From Pseudoxanthomonas koreensis_A (lineage in GTDB: Bacteria; Pseudomonadota; Gammaproteobacteria; Xanthomonadales; Xanthomonadaceae), in NCBI RefSeq assembly GCF_041890415.1, contig NZ_CP169056.1:2356001-2420000 (forward strand): a DNA stretch of 64,000 nt. The letters run 5' to 3'. The notes under the pieces were generated by a model. That model was given only the letters and a program-made list of their open reading frames with translations, was not told the origin of the DNA and searched no databases. Positions 8,892 through 20,978 of this stretch are shown in pieces (position 1 is the stretch's first letter; every line of letters starts with the position of its first letter). Both the position numbers and the translations under genes were made by a program.

Positions 8892-9458
8892 TTACGCCTT
8901 CTTCAGCGCCGCCAGGATCCGTGCGGTGATCTCGTCCATGCTGCCCACGCCGTCGATCCGCGACAGCACGCCGCGGTTGGCGAAGAATCCGATCACCGGC
9001 GCGGTGGAGTCGTTGTAGACCTGCAGGCGCTTGCGCACCGACTCGGGGTTGTCATCGGCGCGGCCCTCGGCCTTGGCCCGGCCGGCGATGCGCTCCACCA
9101 GCAGCTCGGTGGCCACGTCCAGTTGCACCACCGCGTCCAGCGGCTGGCCGATCTTGGCCAGCAGCCCGTCCAGCGCATTGGCCTGGGCCACGTTGCGCGG
9201 ATAGCCATCAAGGATGAACCCGGTGCGGACATCGTCGCGGCCCAGCCGCGACTCGAGCATGCCCAGCAGGATCTCGTCGGAGACCAGGTCGCCACGCGCC
9301 ATGACCTCCTTGGCCTGCATGCCCAGCGGCGTGCCGGCGGCCACCTCGGCGCGCAGCAGGTCGCCGGTGGAAATGTGTGGCACGCCCAGCGTGTCCATCA
9401 GGCGCGCGGCCTGCGTCCCCTTGCCCGAGCCAGGAGGGCCCAGTAGTACCAGTCGCAT
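8892..9458 (-). CDS. adk: Adenylate kinase, short form
   Basis: 188 residues from ATG at 9458 (MRLVLLGPPGSGKGTQAARL). Interconverts ATP plus AMP and two ADP. P-loop GPPGSGKGT at residues 7-15; NMP-binding segment HISTGDLLRAEV; FILDGYPRN Walker-B region; LID entry ERIAGRAKAEGRADD. The LID is the short type without the inserted zinc or beta-hairpin module, matching the about 187-residue Xanthomonas enzymes. The frame is open to 9494, but residue 13 begins the conserved fold. It is transcribed divergently from pfp. Confidence 0.95.
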   Translation of the reverse strand: MRLVLLGPPGSGKGTQAARLMDTLGVPHISTGDLLRAEVAAGTPLGMQAKEVMARGDLVSDEILLGMLESRLGRDDVRTGFILDGYPRNVAQANALDGLLAKIGQPLDAVVQLDVATELLVERIAGRAKAEGRADDNPESVRKRLQVYNDSTAPVIGFFANRGVLSRIDGVGSMDEITARILAALKKA

Positions 9459-9604
9459 CGGTTGCTCCCTGGAAGAAATGCCCCACGGCAACACGGAGCG
9501 CTAGACTTCTCGCCGATCACGCCACGCTGCGCCGCATCATTCCGCCGCAGCTTACCGCATCCCGGCGCGCCGCCCCAACGTGTTTGCCTCCCGAAGGATC
9601 CGCC

Positions 9605-10861
9605 ATGGCCAAAGGCACCCTGCTCTACGCACAGTCCGGCGGCGTCACCGCCGTCATCAATGCCACGGCCAGTGGCGTGATCGCGCAGGCGCGGGCCCGC
9701 AAGGTCAAGGTGCTGGCGGCGCGCAACGGCATCCTGGGTGCGCTGCGCGAGGACCTGGTCGATACCGGCCTGGAATCGGCCGCGGCCATCGCCGCGCTGG
9801 CCCACACGCCGGGCGGCGCATTCGGCTCGTGCCGCTACAAGCTCGGCCCGCTGGACCGCGACCGCGCCCGCTACGAGCGCCTGCTGGACGTGTTCCGGGC
9901 GCACGACGTGCGCTGGTTCCTCTACAACGGCGGCAACGATTCGGCCGACACCGCGTGGAAGGTCTCGCAGCTGGCGGCCGAGTTTGGTTACCCGCTGTCG
10001 TGCATCGGCGTGCCCAAGACCATCGACAACGACCTGGCGGTGACCGACAACAGCCCCGGCTTCGGCTCGGCGGCCAAGTACACCGCCGTGTCGGTGCGCG
10101 AGGCCGCGCTGGACGTGCAGGCCATGGCCGAAACCTCGACCCGGGTGTTCGTGTACGAAGCCATGGGCCGGCATGCCGGCTGGCTGGCCGCCGCCGCCGG
10201 CCTGGCCGGGCAATCGCCGGACCAGGCCCCGCAGGTGATCCTGTTCCCCGAGCGCGCCTACGACGAGGCTGCGTTCCTGGCCCGGGTCGACAAGGTGGTG
10301 AAGAAGGTCGGCTGGTGCGTGGTGGTGGCCAGCGAGGGCATCCGCGACAAGGACGGCAGGTTCGTCGCCGATGCCGGCGGCGGCACGGATGCGTTCGGCC
10401 ATACCCAGTTGGGCGGCGTGGCCGCGCAACTGGCCGCCAGGGTCAAGGACACGCTTGGCTACAAGGTCCACTGGACCGTGCCCGACTACCTGCAGCGCTC
10501 GGCCCGCCACGTCGCCAGCCGCACCGACTGGGAACAGGCGCTGGCGGTGGGCAAGGCGGCGGTGGAGTACGCGCTCAAGGACATGAACGCGGTGATGCCG
10601 GCGATCGTGCGCACCTCGGCGGCGCCGTATCGCTGGAAGATCGAGCCGGCTCCGCTGCACAAGGTCGCCAACCACGAGAAGACCATGCCGGCCGGCTTCA
10701 TCCGCAAGGACGGTTTCGGCATCACCGCCAAGGCGCGTGACTACCTGCAGCCGCTGATCCGTGGCGAAGCGCCGCTGCCGTGGGACCGCGACGGCCTGCC
10801 CCGGTACGTGACCCTGAAGAACGTGGCGGTGAAGAAGAAGCTGCCGCGCTGGGAAGGGTGA
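9605..10861 (+). CDS. pfp: Pyrophosphate-dependent 6-phosphofructokinase
   Basis: 418 residues from ATG 9605, preceded by GAAGGA at a suitable distance. Phosphorylates fructose 6-phosphate reversibly with PPi as donor. GGND at about residues 109-112 and PKTIDNDL at 137-144 are the PFK active-site loops. The lysine in PKTIDND replaces the glycine of ATP-dependent enzymes and is the hallmark of PPi use. MGRHAGWLA at about 187-195 binds the sugar phosphate. The length fits the single-subunit 'long-clade' bacterial PPi-PFKs. It lies 1.3 kb upstream of the membrane pyrophosphatase gene, a functional pairing through PPi. Confidence 0.93.
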   Translation: MAKGTLLYAQSGGVTAVINATASGVIAQARARKVKVLAARNGILGALREDLVDTGLESAAAIAALAHTPGGAFGSCRYKLGPLDRDRARYERLLDVFRAHDVRWFLYNGGNDSADTAWKVSQLAAEFGYPLSCIGVPKTIDNDLAVTDNSPGFGSAAKYTAVSVREAALDVQAMAETSTRVFVYEAMGRHAGWLAAAAGLAGQSPDQAPQVILFPERAYDEAAFLARVDKVVKKVGWCVVVASEGIRDKDGRFVADAGGGTDAFGHTQLGGVAAQLAARVKDTLGYKVHWTVPDYLQRSARHVASRTDWEQALAVGKAAVEYALKDMNAVMPAIVRTSAAPYRWKIEPAPLHKVANHEKTMPAGFIRKDGFGITAKARDYLQPLIRGEAPLPWDRDGLPRYVTLKNVAVKKKLPRWEG

Positions 10862-10975
10862 GGCAGGAGTTGCCGGCCCGGGAGGGATGAGGTGGGAATG
10901 CCGGGCCGGGAGGGTGCGACGCGGTCGCCGGATGGGTGGGGCTTGCCCGGTAACGCGCGACCACCTGTAGGAGCC

Positions 10976-11036
10976 GGTCTCGCCGGCGACCAGGCGTTAT
11001 CGGGCACGCCCATCGCCGGCGAGACCGGCTCCTGCA
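10976..11036. repeat. Inverted pair of the palindromic repeat
   Basis: A forward copy (10976-11001) and an inverted copy (11011-11036) can fold into a large hairpin downstream of pfp. It is preceded by the extended motif GGGCTTGCCCGGTAACGC shared with the cluster at 1683-1920. No gene is evident between 10862 and 11256. Confidence 0.85.
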
Positions 11037-11136
11037 GGAGGCGAAGGCGCGGCATCGATATGCCGAAGGACGTCGTGCGAAGCCAGCCCTGACACATCCG
11101 CATGTCCACGTACCGCGTCACATCACACCGTCCCGC

Positions 11137-11163
11137 GGTCGCCGGCAAGACCGGCTCCTACAA
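11137..11163 (-). repeat. Single palindromic-repeat copy
   Basis: One inverted copy, GGTCGCCGGCAAGACCGGCT followed by CCTACA, with hairpin GCCGG-CAAGA-CCGGC. It directly abuts a guanine-rich low-complexity tract. Confidence 0.85.
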
Positions 11164-11246
11164 CGGGGCGACGGGGGCGGCGGGGACGGCGGGGGCGACG
11201 GGGGGCGACGGGGGACGACGGGGGACGACGGGAGCGCGGCGGGGGT
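11164..11246 (+). repeat. Guanine-rich low-complexity tract
   Basis: About 80 bp of imperfect GGGGGCGAC/GGGGGACGAC units with at least six runs of four or more G. The + strand satisfies a G-quadruplex pattern (G-runs separated by loops of 4-5 nt). It ends just past the stop codon of the opposite-strand hypothetical gene. Confidence 0.8.
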
Positions 11247-11256
11247 GATGGGTCCT

Positions 11257-11958
11257 CTATGGACAGGGTTTGCCTTCCATGGCCAGGTGCGCGGTGAACT
11301 GCGGCAGGGCGGCGCCCGCGCCGGCGGCGGCATCCTGGCGGGCCTGCTGCAGGTAGATCCGGGCCTGGCCCTGGCCATCGCGCGCCGGGGCGGCGGCACC
11401 GGGCTTGCGCCACACCTGGACCACGGCCATGCGCGAGGGGCAGGTGGCATCGGGCACGCGCACCCGGTCTTCCAGGATCCAGCCTGAGGCCGCCGCTGGC
11501 ATGGCCTGCCCGGCCGGCCGGTAGCGCGCACGTGGCTGGCAGGTGGGCGAAATGGCCACCGCGCGCATCCGGTACGGCGGCGTCGCCTGGCCGGTAAACA
11601 CGCCTTCCAGGCGGATGCAGGCCTCCGGGATCTGGCGCAGCGTATGCAGCACGCCCGGCGCCTGTGCGACGCCAAGCGGGCGTTCGCGCAGCGGTTGCGC
11701 GGGCTGCATCGCGGTTGCGGGCAAGCCGGCGCCGGCCGCAACCACCGCGATCGGCGGGAGCTGGCGCGCCTGCTCCCGCTGGTGCTCGCCGGCCAGCGGC
11801 TGGGCGCGCAGCGGCGCGGCCACGGCGGCCACGGCCACCAGGACCGCCAGCAGCACGGCCTGGCGGAACGCCGGGTCCGCCGCTCCATCACTGCGCCGGG
11901 GGGCGACGGACTGCATGGCGGACGGCGGGGCGGGTTTGCGGTTGCGGGGGCTCGGCAT
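11257..11958 (-). CDS. Hypothetical exported or membrane-anchored protein
   Basis: Not recognised. 233 residues if started at ATG 11958 (MPSPRNRKPAPPS); ATG 11916 and 12042 are in-frame alternatives, the latter with GGAG about 10 bp upstream. A single hydrophobic stretch at about residues 31-50 (FRQAVLLAVLVAVAAVAAPL) suggests a signal peptide or anchor. The rest is Ala/Pro/Gln-rich, with cysteines in EACIRLEGVF, SPTCQPRAR and ATCPSRMAV that could form disulfides outside the cytoplasm. GC-rich sequence keeps several frames open here, so the gene is probable rather than certain. It is divergent from hppA. Confidence 0.5.
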   Translation of the reverse strand: MPSPRNRKPAPPSAMQSVAPRRSDGAADPAFRQAVLLAVLVAVAAVAAPLRAQPLAGEHQREQARQLPPIAVVAAGAGLPATAMQPAQPLRERPLGVAQAPGVLHTLRQIPEACIRLEGVFTGQATPPYRMRAVAISPTCQPRARYRPAGQAMPAAASGWILEDRVRVPDATCPSRMAVVQVWRKPGAAAPARDGQGQARIYLQQARQDAAAGAGAALPQFTAHLAMEGKPCP

Positions 11959-12188
11959 CGGCGCTGGCGTGGAATCGGGGCACCGGCAGCCTGTCAGTTC
12001 CCGGATGAACGGCGTGTGGCCTCCGCTGCCCGCTGCGTTCATACTCGGTCTGCTCCAGGGATGTTGAACACGAAGCAACGCGTCGCCGCTCGCGGGTCCG
12101 TTCCAGTTCTTCACAAGACCCGGTGGGTGCGTGTCCTCTCTGTTCGCCCGTCCGCTGGGTGGCACTCATCAATACCTTGGGAGGGGTC

Positions 12189-14216
<2,028 letters not shown>

Positions 14217-14242
14217 GGCGGCGCACCACCACTCCGACCCCA

Positions 14243-14270
14243 GGAAGCCCCGGCCCGTGCCGGGGCTTCC
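14243..14270 (+). terminator. Strong hairpin after hppA
   Basis: Perfect 12-bp stem GGAAGCCCCGGC / GCCGGGGCTTCC with a CCGT loop, 26 bp after the hppA stop. There is no clear U-tract, so it may be a terminator, a processing site or an mRNA 3' stabiliser. Confidence 0.65.
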
Positions 14271-14383
14271 CGGTTCTGGACGCTGGCGGACGGGAGCGCC
14301 CGGGCACCGCATTTGTGCGATGCAGCACGGATCGGCGTAAAATGCCCGGCCTGTCTTTCACCCCCGCATCCACGGAGCAGCAC

Positions 14384-14917
14384 ATGGGCCTCGACCAGGT
14401 CAATTCCGGGCGCAACCCGCCGGACGAAATCAACGTCATCATCGAGATCCCCAAGGACTCCGAGCCGGTCAAGTACGAGGTGGACAAGGAGAGCGGAGCG
14501 ATCTTCGTCGACCGCATCCTCTCCACCCCGATGCGTTACCCGTGCAACTACGGCTACGTGCCCAACACCCTGTGCGGCGACGGCGACCCGGCCGACGTGC
14601 TGGTGGTGCTGCCGCTGCCGCTGGTGCCCGGCTCGGTGGTGCGTTGCCGCCCGGTCGGCGTGCTGAAGATGAGCGACGAGGCCGGCAGCGACGAGAAGAT
14701 CCTCGCCGTGCCGATCGCCAAGATTTTTTCCGGCTATGCCCACGTGAGCGACATCGGCCACGTCTCGCCGCACTGGCTGGAGCGCATCGGCCACTTCTTC
14801 GAGCACTACAAGGACCTGGAGAAGGGCAAGTGGGTCAAGCTGGAAGGCTGGGGCGACGCCGCCGAGGCCAAGCAGATCCTGCTGCAGTCCATCGAGCGCG
14901 CCACCAGCAAGGGCTGA
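14384..14917 (+). CDS. ppa: Inorganic pyrophosphatase (family I, soluble)
   Basis: 177 residues from ATG 14384 (MGLDQVNSGRNPPDEINVII), with GGAG 9-12 bp upstream. Cytoplasmic Mg-dependent hydrolysis of PPi. The family I signature DGDPADVLV supplies the three catalytic aspartates. Further conserved segments are YEVDKESGAIFVDR, YPCNYGYVPNT and the C-terminal HFFEHYKDLEKGKWVK. It lies behind hppA across a strong hairpin, so separate transcription is plausible. A soluble and a proton-pumping pyrophosphatase are thus side by side and compete for PPi. Confidence 0.95.
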   Translation: MGLDQVNSGRNPPDEINVIIEIPKDSEPVKYEVDKESGAIFVDRILSTPMRYPCNYGYVPNTLCGDGDPADVLVVLPLPLVPGSVVRCRPVGVLKMSDEAGSDEKILAVPIAKIFSGYAHVSDIGHVSPHWLERIGHFFEHYKDLEKGKWVKLEGWGDAAEAKQILLQSIERATSKG

Positions 14918-14940
14918 ACGGCGCGCCGCGCTGCGCCACC

Positions 14941-14979
14941 GTGGTGGATTGACGGCCCGCGGCGCCATCAATCCACCAC
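14941..14979 (+). terminator. Hairpin downstream of ppa
   Basis: Perfect 12-bp inverted repeat GTGGTGGATTGA / TCAATCCACCAC separated by 15 nt, starting 23 bp after the ppa stop. No T-run follows; a terminator or 3' stabiliser is the likely role. Confidence 0.55.
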
Positions 14980-15174
14980 ATCGCCGATCACGGCGGTACC
15001 ATCGGTCGTGAACGCGCCTGCCGCGCAACCGCGAACTGCCGCACAGTTCAGCACTCGCGACCCGGCCAGACCCGTTTACGGGCTCAACTTCCTGCCGCTG
15101 CGCCCGATACCCGAACATATGGCGTCACGCCAGCGTGGCGCGCGTCCGCTACACGTCCAACAGGAGAGGTATCC

Positions 15175-16287
15175 GTGCGCATTCTGTTCGTCGGCGATGA
15201 GACTGTCTTCCCCGTCGAGCTGGTCGACCTGGTGGCGGCCATGGGTTCGGACTGGGAGGTGGAGCGTTGCGCCAACGCCGACGCAGCCATGGCCCGCACC
15301 GCCGCCTCGCCGCTGGACGTGATCCTGGTCGCGCCCGGGCTGCCGGACCTGCCGCCGGCCACGCTGCTGGGCCAGGTCCGCACGTTGCGCCCGGAAACCT
15401 CGCGCATCGCGGTGATCGACGGCCAGCACTCCCCGGCGGCGCGGATCATCGGCCTGGCGCACCGCTTCCTGCCCACGCCGCTGGCGCCGGAAGTGCTGCT
15501 GGAGGCGATCGGCAGCCTGGAAGAACTGCGCGAACTGCTGGACAACCCCGAGCTGCGCACGCGCATCGGCCGGGTGGAGCAGTTGCCCTCCCCGCCGCAG
15601 TTGTACCTGCGCCTGATGAGCGCGCTGGAAGTGGACGACAGCGCCAGCGCCGCCGACATCGCCGGCCTGGTGTCCGGCGACCCGGGCATCGCTGCCAAGG
15701 TGCTGCAGTTGTGCAACTCGGCCTACTTCTCCGCCGGCCGCACCATCACCGACCTGCGCGCAGCCGTTACCCGCCTGGGCATCGCCACCCTGCGCGACCT
15801 GGTGCTGGCCAGCGAAGTGTTCTCGATGCCGGCCACGCCTGGCGTGGACCGCGCCGCCATGCAGGCGCGCGCACTGCTGGCCGCACGCCTGGCCAAGCGC
15901 ATGCTGCCCGAGTCCAGCGCCGAGCTGGGCGCCACGGCCGCCCTGCTGGCCGACATCGGCCTGCTGTTGCCGGGCGTGCACGACGAGCGCCAGCCAGCGG
16001 TCGAAGGCGACGACCGCCCCGGCCATACCCAGGCCGGCGCCTACCTGCTGGGCCTGTGGGGCCTGCCGATGCCGATCATCGAGGCGGTGGCCTTCCACCG
16101 CACCCCGGCGCGATCGAGCACCCGCAGCTTCTGGGTCACCGGTGCGGTCCACACCGCCATGGCCCTTGCGGCCGGCGAGGAGCCGGACCAGGCGTATCTC
16201 GCGCGTACCGGCGTGATCGCGCGCCTGCCCGAGTGGCGCGAGTTTGCCGAGTCGCTGAGCGCACCGGCAACTGCCGCCATCGACTGA
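15175..16287 (+). CDS. Degenerate receiver domain fused to HDOD domain
   Basis: 370 residues from GTG 15175 with AGGAGAGG upstream. Residues about 1-120 have the length and spacing of a response-regulator receiver (MRILFVGDETVFPVEL..). However, the phosphoacceptor Asp position in DVILVAPGLPDL is Ala53, the acidic pair is reduced to Gly-Asp, and the switch Lys-Pro is replaced by Thr-Pro (FLPTPLAPE). Residues about 135-330 are an HDOD domain (LPSPPQLYLRLMSALEVDD, IAAKVLQLCNSAYFS), a catalytically inactive HD relative used in signalling scaffolds, often around c-di-GMP and motility. Conventional phosphorylation looks impossible, so it probably signals by protein interaction. Confidence 0.85.
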   Translation: MRILFVGDETVFPVELVDLVAAMGSDWEVERCANADAAMARTAASPLDVILVAPGLPDLPPATLLGQVRTLRPETSRIAVIDGQHSPAARIIGLAHRFLPTPLAPEVLLEAIGSLEELRELLDNPELRTRIGRVEQLPSPPQLYLRLMSALEVDDSASAADIAGLVSGDPGIAAKVLQLCNSAYFSAGRTITDLRAAVTRLGIATLRDLVLASEVFSMPATPGVDRAAMQARALLAARLAKRMLPESSAELGATAALLADIGLLLPGVHDERQPAVEGDDRPGHTQAGAYLLGLWGLPMPIIEAVAFHRTPARSSTRSFWVTGAVHTAMALAAGEEPDQAYLARTGVIARLPEWREFAESLSAPATAAID

Positions 16288-16311
16288 GGCGCAGTGCGTT
16301 AGCGCGCCCGT

Positions 16312-16914
16312 TCAGCGGGCGCGGTACGGATAGCGGGCGAAGATCCCGGCCATGGCCGCGTCGATCCGCGCGCCGCGCTGCTCGACGCTGTTGCGGCCTA
16401 CCCGCCCCACCGCCACGCCCGTCCACACCAGGCGCCGCTGGCCGGCATCCACCAGGTCCACGTTCATCGTGCCCACGGTGTAGCGATGCACCCGGGTGCG
16501 GTCGCGCCAGTACGGCATGGCCACGTAGCTGCGCGCGCGGTAGCTGTAGTAATAGTCGTAGTCGACCTCCGGCATGCTGCTCACGTCCACGCGCTCCTGC
16601 AGGTAGGCGTTGATGTTGACCAGCAGGTCCGGCGATGACGCATCGTAGACATAACCACGCGCCTCCAGCTGCGCGCGCGCGGCCTGGCGCATCTGGTTGC
16701 TGGTGGGCGTGGAATAACCGAGCGTCTCCACCGCCAGCGGCTCGTGGAAGGCGAAGCTGCGGTAGCGGGAAAAGTCGGCCGACGGATCAAGCTCGCTGCT
16801 GATCCGCGGCCCGGTGCTGCAGGCGGCCAGCAGCAGGACCAGGCCTGCAAGCAGGATGCCGCCCAGGCGGCGGCCTATGCGACCTGGCAACGAAGCGGTG
16901 CGGGCGATGGTCAT
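16312..16914 (-). CDS. DUF4136-type lipoprotein
   Basis: 200 residues from ATG 16914 (MTIARTASLPGRIGRR), with GGAG upstream on the minus strand. A lipoprotein signal ends in the lipobox LLAACS, so the mature protein is lipid-anchored. The body matches the DUF4136 family: DPSADFSRYRSFAF near the start, a Tyr-rich segment (DYDYYYSYRARSY), then the closing NSVEQRGARIDAAMAGIFARYP. The function of the family is unknown. The stop lies 24 bp from that of the convergent HDOD gene. An in-frame ATG at 16956 would only add residues ahead of the signal peptide. Confidence 0.8.
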   Translation of the reverse strand: MTIARTASLPGRIGRRLGGILLAGLVLLLAACSTGPRISSELDPSADFSRYRSFAFHEPLAVETLGYSTPTSNQMRQAARAQLEARGYVYDASSPDLLVNINAYLQERVDVSSMPEVDYDYYYSYRARSYVAMPYWRDRTRVHRYTVGTMNVDLVDAGQRRLVWTGVAVGRVGRNSVEQRGARIDAAMAGIFARYPYRAR

Positions 16915-16978
16915 GGCCGTGCTCCTGGCGCAGTCAGAGGCAGTTGGCCGGATCATCCCCCTGCACGCGTGAACACCC

Positions 16979-17099
16979 TGTAGGAGCCGGTCTTGCCGGC
17001 GACCGAAAGGACGCGGGACTTGCCCATGCAGGAGCCGGTCTTGCCGGCGACCGCGACCGACCGCCTCATGGCGGTCGCCCGCAAGACGGGCTCCTACAG
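16979..17099. repeat. Palindromic-repeat cluster, three copies
   Basis: Two forward copies (from 16979 and 17029) and one inverted copy (about 17073-17099). The inverted copy uses the alternative stem GCCCG-CAAGA-CGGGC instead of GCCGG-..-CCGGC. The cluster sits between the DUF4136 gene start and the thiC stop. Confidence 0.88.
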
Positions 17100-17137
17100 C
17101 GACCGCGGGATGCGGCGGTGCTGCGCGGGCAGGCGGC

Positions 17138-19048
<1,911 letters not shown>

Positions 19049-19168
19049 GCTCGGCTCCGCTCGGTGGATGGATCGCACGGGGGTGCGGTCATGGCGGAGG
19101 CCGCACGCGCCATGCACGTTGCGGACTCCGCCCGGAGCGGGCGGGCGGGACGGTAGCGCCCCGCGAAA

Positions 19169-19262
19169 AGCTTCCCTACGCCGGTATCAACCGGATCAGG
19201 TTCCAAGGGACTGTCTCAACCGCGCGCCCGTGCCGGCGCCGCGCGGTACCCCCGCTTCGGCG
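19169..19262 (-). promoter_or_regulatory. TPP (Thi-box) riboswitch of thiC
   Basis: On the minus strand, about 120 bp upstream of the thiC ATG, the thi-box consensus reads in order: a GGGGGTACC 5' strand, GGTTGAGACAGTCCC, then TTGGAACCTGATCCGGTTGA and TACCGGCGTAGGGAAGC. These match the CUGAGA, ACCUGAUCYGG and UACCRGCGUAGGGAA elements that bind the pyrimidine and pyrophosphate of TPP. It probably represses thiC when TPP is bound. No clear U-tract terminator was seen before the gene, so control of translation initiation is more likely than attenuation. Confidence 0.95.
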
Positions 19263-19297
19263 CCTATTGAACCACACCTCTTGCGGAGACGGGCTGC

Positions 19298-20662
19298 TCA
19301 GGGCAGCGCGCGCATCGCCCGGGCGTGGGCGGACACGATCTCCAGGGTCGAGGCATCGCTGTCGAACAGCGAGAACAGGCCCTGCGCTTCCTGCGGCGGA
19401 TCGCCGGTGAACGGATCGCCCGCCTTCCACATCCAGTCGGTGTTGGTGGTGCGCCCGCGCCCGCCCCAGGCCCAGAAGTTGGAGCCGGCAATGGCGTCGC
19501 CCGCGCTGGCGCGCTCGAGCAGGCGCGCGTAGATGGCGCGGTAGAACTGGTCGCGTGCGGTCACCGATGACGCCGGGTCGTAGGAGCCCTTGTCGCGGTT
19601 GAGGCCAAACTCGGACAGCACGATCGGCATGCCCAGCTTGTTGGCGATGTCGATGTGGCGGTCGATGTAGGCCAGCGAGGTGGCCAGGCCGGTGTCCATG
19701 CGCGCGGCCGGGTCGTGGTGGTCCATCCAGCTCCAGTTGGATGGCCACAGGTGGAAGGTGAGGTAATCCACGTTGGGCGTTGCGTGGGCGATGATGAACA
19801 GGTCCTCGTCGTCCAGCGAACCCTTGCCGCCCTCGCTGCCGGTGCTGACCAGCTGCCGTGGCGCCAGCTTGCGGATGAAGGCGGCGGTGTCGTTCACCCA
19901 GGCGCGGTACTCGGGGAAGGTGTCGTGGCCATCGGCGTCGCTGCCCGGCCGCGGCTCGTTGGCCAGCTGCCATGACATCACCGTGGGGTCATCCACGTAG
20001 GGAACCGAGGTGATCGTGTTGGTGCGGGTGATCACCGTGCGGATGGCGTCGCGATACCACAGCTGGGCCTGCCCGATCCCGTAGAAGCGCGCCGAGTTGT
20101 CCATGAACCCGTTCCAGTCGCCGGTGAGGTCCGGGTCGTGCGTGCTCACCGAGTCGCCCGTGGCCCACGCCACGTACTGCGACATGCCGCCGGACCACTG
20201 CCAGAAGTTGTTGAGGTACAGCACCGCCTTCATGTCGCGCTTGGACATCTCCGCCAGCAGGAAGTCCAGGCCCTGCAGCAGGCGCTCGTCGTACTGGCCG
20301 GGCGCGGTCATGATCGCCGGGCGCACGCCACGCTTGAAGTCGCTGGCCTCGGACATGGCCAGCACGCGCAGGTTGTCGATGCCGGCGGCCTGGAGCTGGT
20401 CCAGCTCGGCCAGCAGGCGCGCCCGGTCGCCCAGCCCGTCGGGTGCGCCCAGGTAGGCGCCATACCAGAAGTTGGCGCCGGCAAAGCGATACGGCTTGCC
20501 GTCGATGACGAAGCCGGTGCCTTCCACCTTGACGAAGCCGGAAGACGGCGCGGCGGCCATGGCCGGTACGGCGCAGCTCATTGCCAACGCGGCCAGGAAA
20601 AGGCCACCCAGTACCGTCAGGCGACGGAACAACGGGGCGGCAGGGGTGCGGTGGTCATCCAT
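19298..20662 (-). CDS. Secreted GH5-family beta-mannanase-like glycoside hydrolase
   Basis: 454 residues from ATG 20662 (MDDHRTPAAPLF), with GGGAGA upstream. The signal peptide ends near residue 37 (VPAMA). A TIM-barrel glycoside hydrolase of clan A: acid/base Glu236 in WQLANEPRPG and nucleophile Glu351 in IVLSEFGLN. It also has the substrate-cleft segments GANFWYGAYLG, LYLNNFWQWSGGMSQYVAW and HLWPSNWSWMD, typical of GH5 subfamily 7 mannan endo-1,4-beta-mannosidases. Expected role: endo-cleavage of mannan or glucomannan outside the cell. Immediate neighbours (thiC, pilus genes) are unrelated, so it is probably monocistronic. Confidence 0.85.
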   Translation of the reverse strand: MDDHRTPAAPLFRRLTVLGGLFLAALAMSCAVPAMAAAPSSGFVKVEGTGFVIDGKPYRFAGANFWYGAYLGAPDGLGDRARLLAELDQLQAAGIDNLRVLAMSEASDFKRGVRPAIMTAPGQYDERLLQGLDFLLAEMSKRDMKAVLYLNNFWQWSGGMSQYVAWATGDSVSTHDPDLTGDWNGFMDNSARFYGIGQAQLWYRDAIRTVITRTNTITSVPYVDDPTVMSWQLANEPRPGSDADGHDTFPEYRAWVNDTAAFIRKLAPRQLVSTGSEGGKGSLDDEDLFIIAHATPNVDYLTFHLWPSNWSWMDHHDPAARMDTGLATSLAYIDRHIDIANKLGMPIVLSEFGLNRDKGSYDPASSVTARDQFYRAIYARLLERASAGDAIAGSNFWAWGGRGRTTNTDWMWKAGDPFTGDPPQEAQGLFSLFDSDASTLEIVSAHARAMRALP

Positions 20663-20875
20663 CGGTGTCTCCCATGGTTGGCGATGTCGCGGCACGCCAT
20701 CCACGAGGCGGCCTGATCGGCGCAGCGCGCGGTCGCGCCAGCATTCGGGGGAACGTTACCTTGAATCCGGGCCGATGACGAGTCCCGCACGTGCGCCGGC
20801 CCCGCGCACCGGCCCGATCCGCCGGCACGCTCCACTGCTGCCAGCCAGCGGACCATCCGCACCCGCACGGCATTC

Positions 20876-20909
20876 CTCTTACGGCGCTCTTACGCCGGGG
20901 CGCTATCTA
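20876..20909 (+). promoter_or_regulatory. 11-bp tandem repeat and -10-like element upstream of the pilus cluster
   Basis: Two direct copies CTCTTACGGCG (20876-20886) and CTCTTACGCCG (20887-20897) are followed by TATCTA at 20904-20909, with no recognisable -35 hexamer. The first pilin ATG is 70 bp further on, with GGGGA in front of it. Direct repeats at 11-bp period placed a few bp upstream of the -10 box are the known layout of SARP-family activator sites, and a SARP/BTAD gene lies at the end of this cluster. The link is inference. The rest of the 316-bp gap (20663-20978) shows nothing else. Confidence 0.45.
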
Positions 20910-20978
20910 ACACGTGCTCACGGTGCCGGGGGTCGGCCCGCGGCCCTCGCTCCATCCGCACACATCGGGGATCCAAAC

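Noticed and set aside
10741..11148. Small minus-strand frames behind pfp
   Set aside because: They overlap the pfp 3' end or read through palindromic repeats and have no family features.
19580..19605. GTAGGAGCC within the GH5 gene as another repeat copy
   Set aside because: Only the nine-base core matches; the GCCGG/CCGGC stem is absent and the sequence encodes conserved protein.
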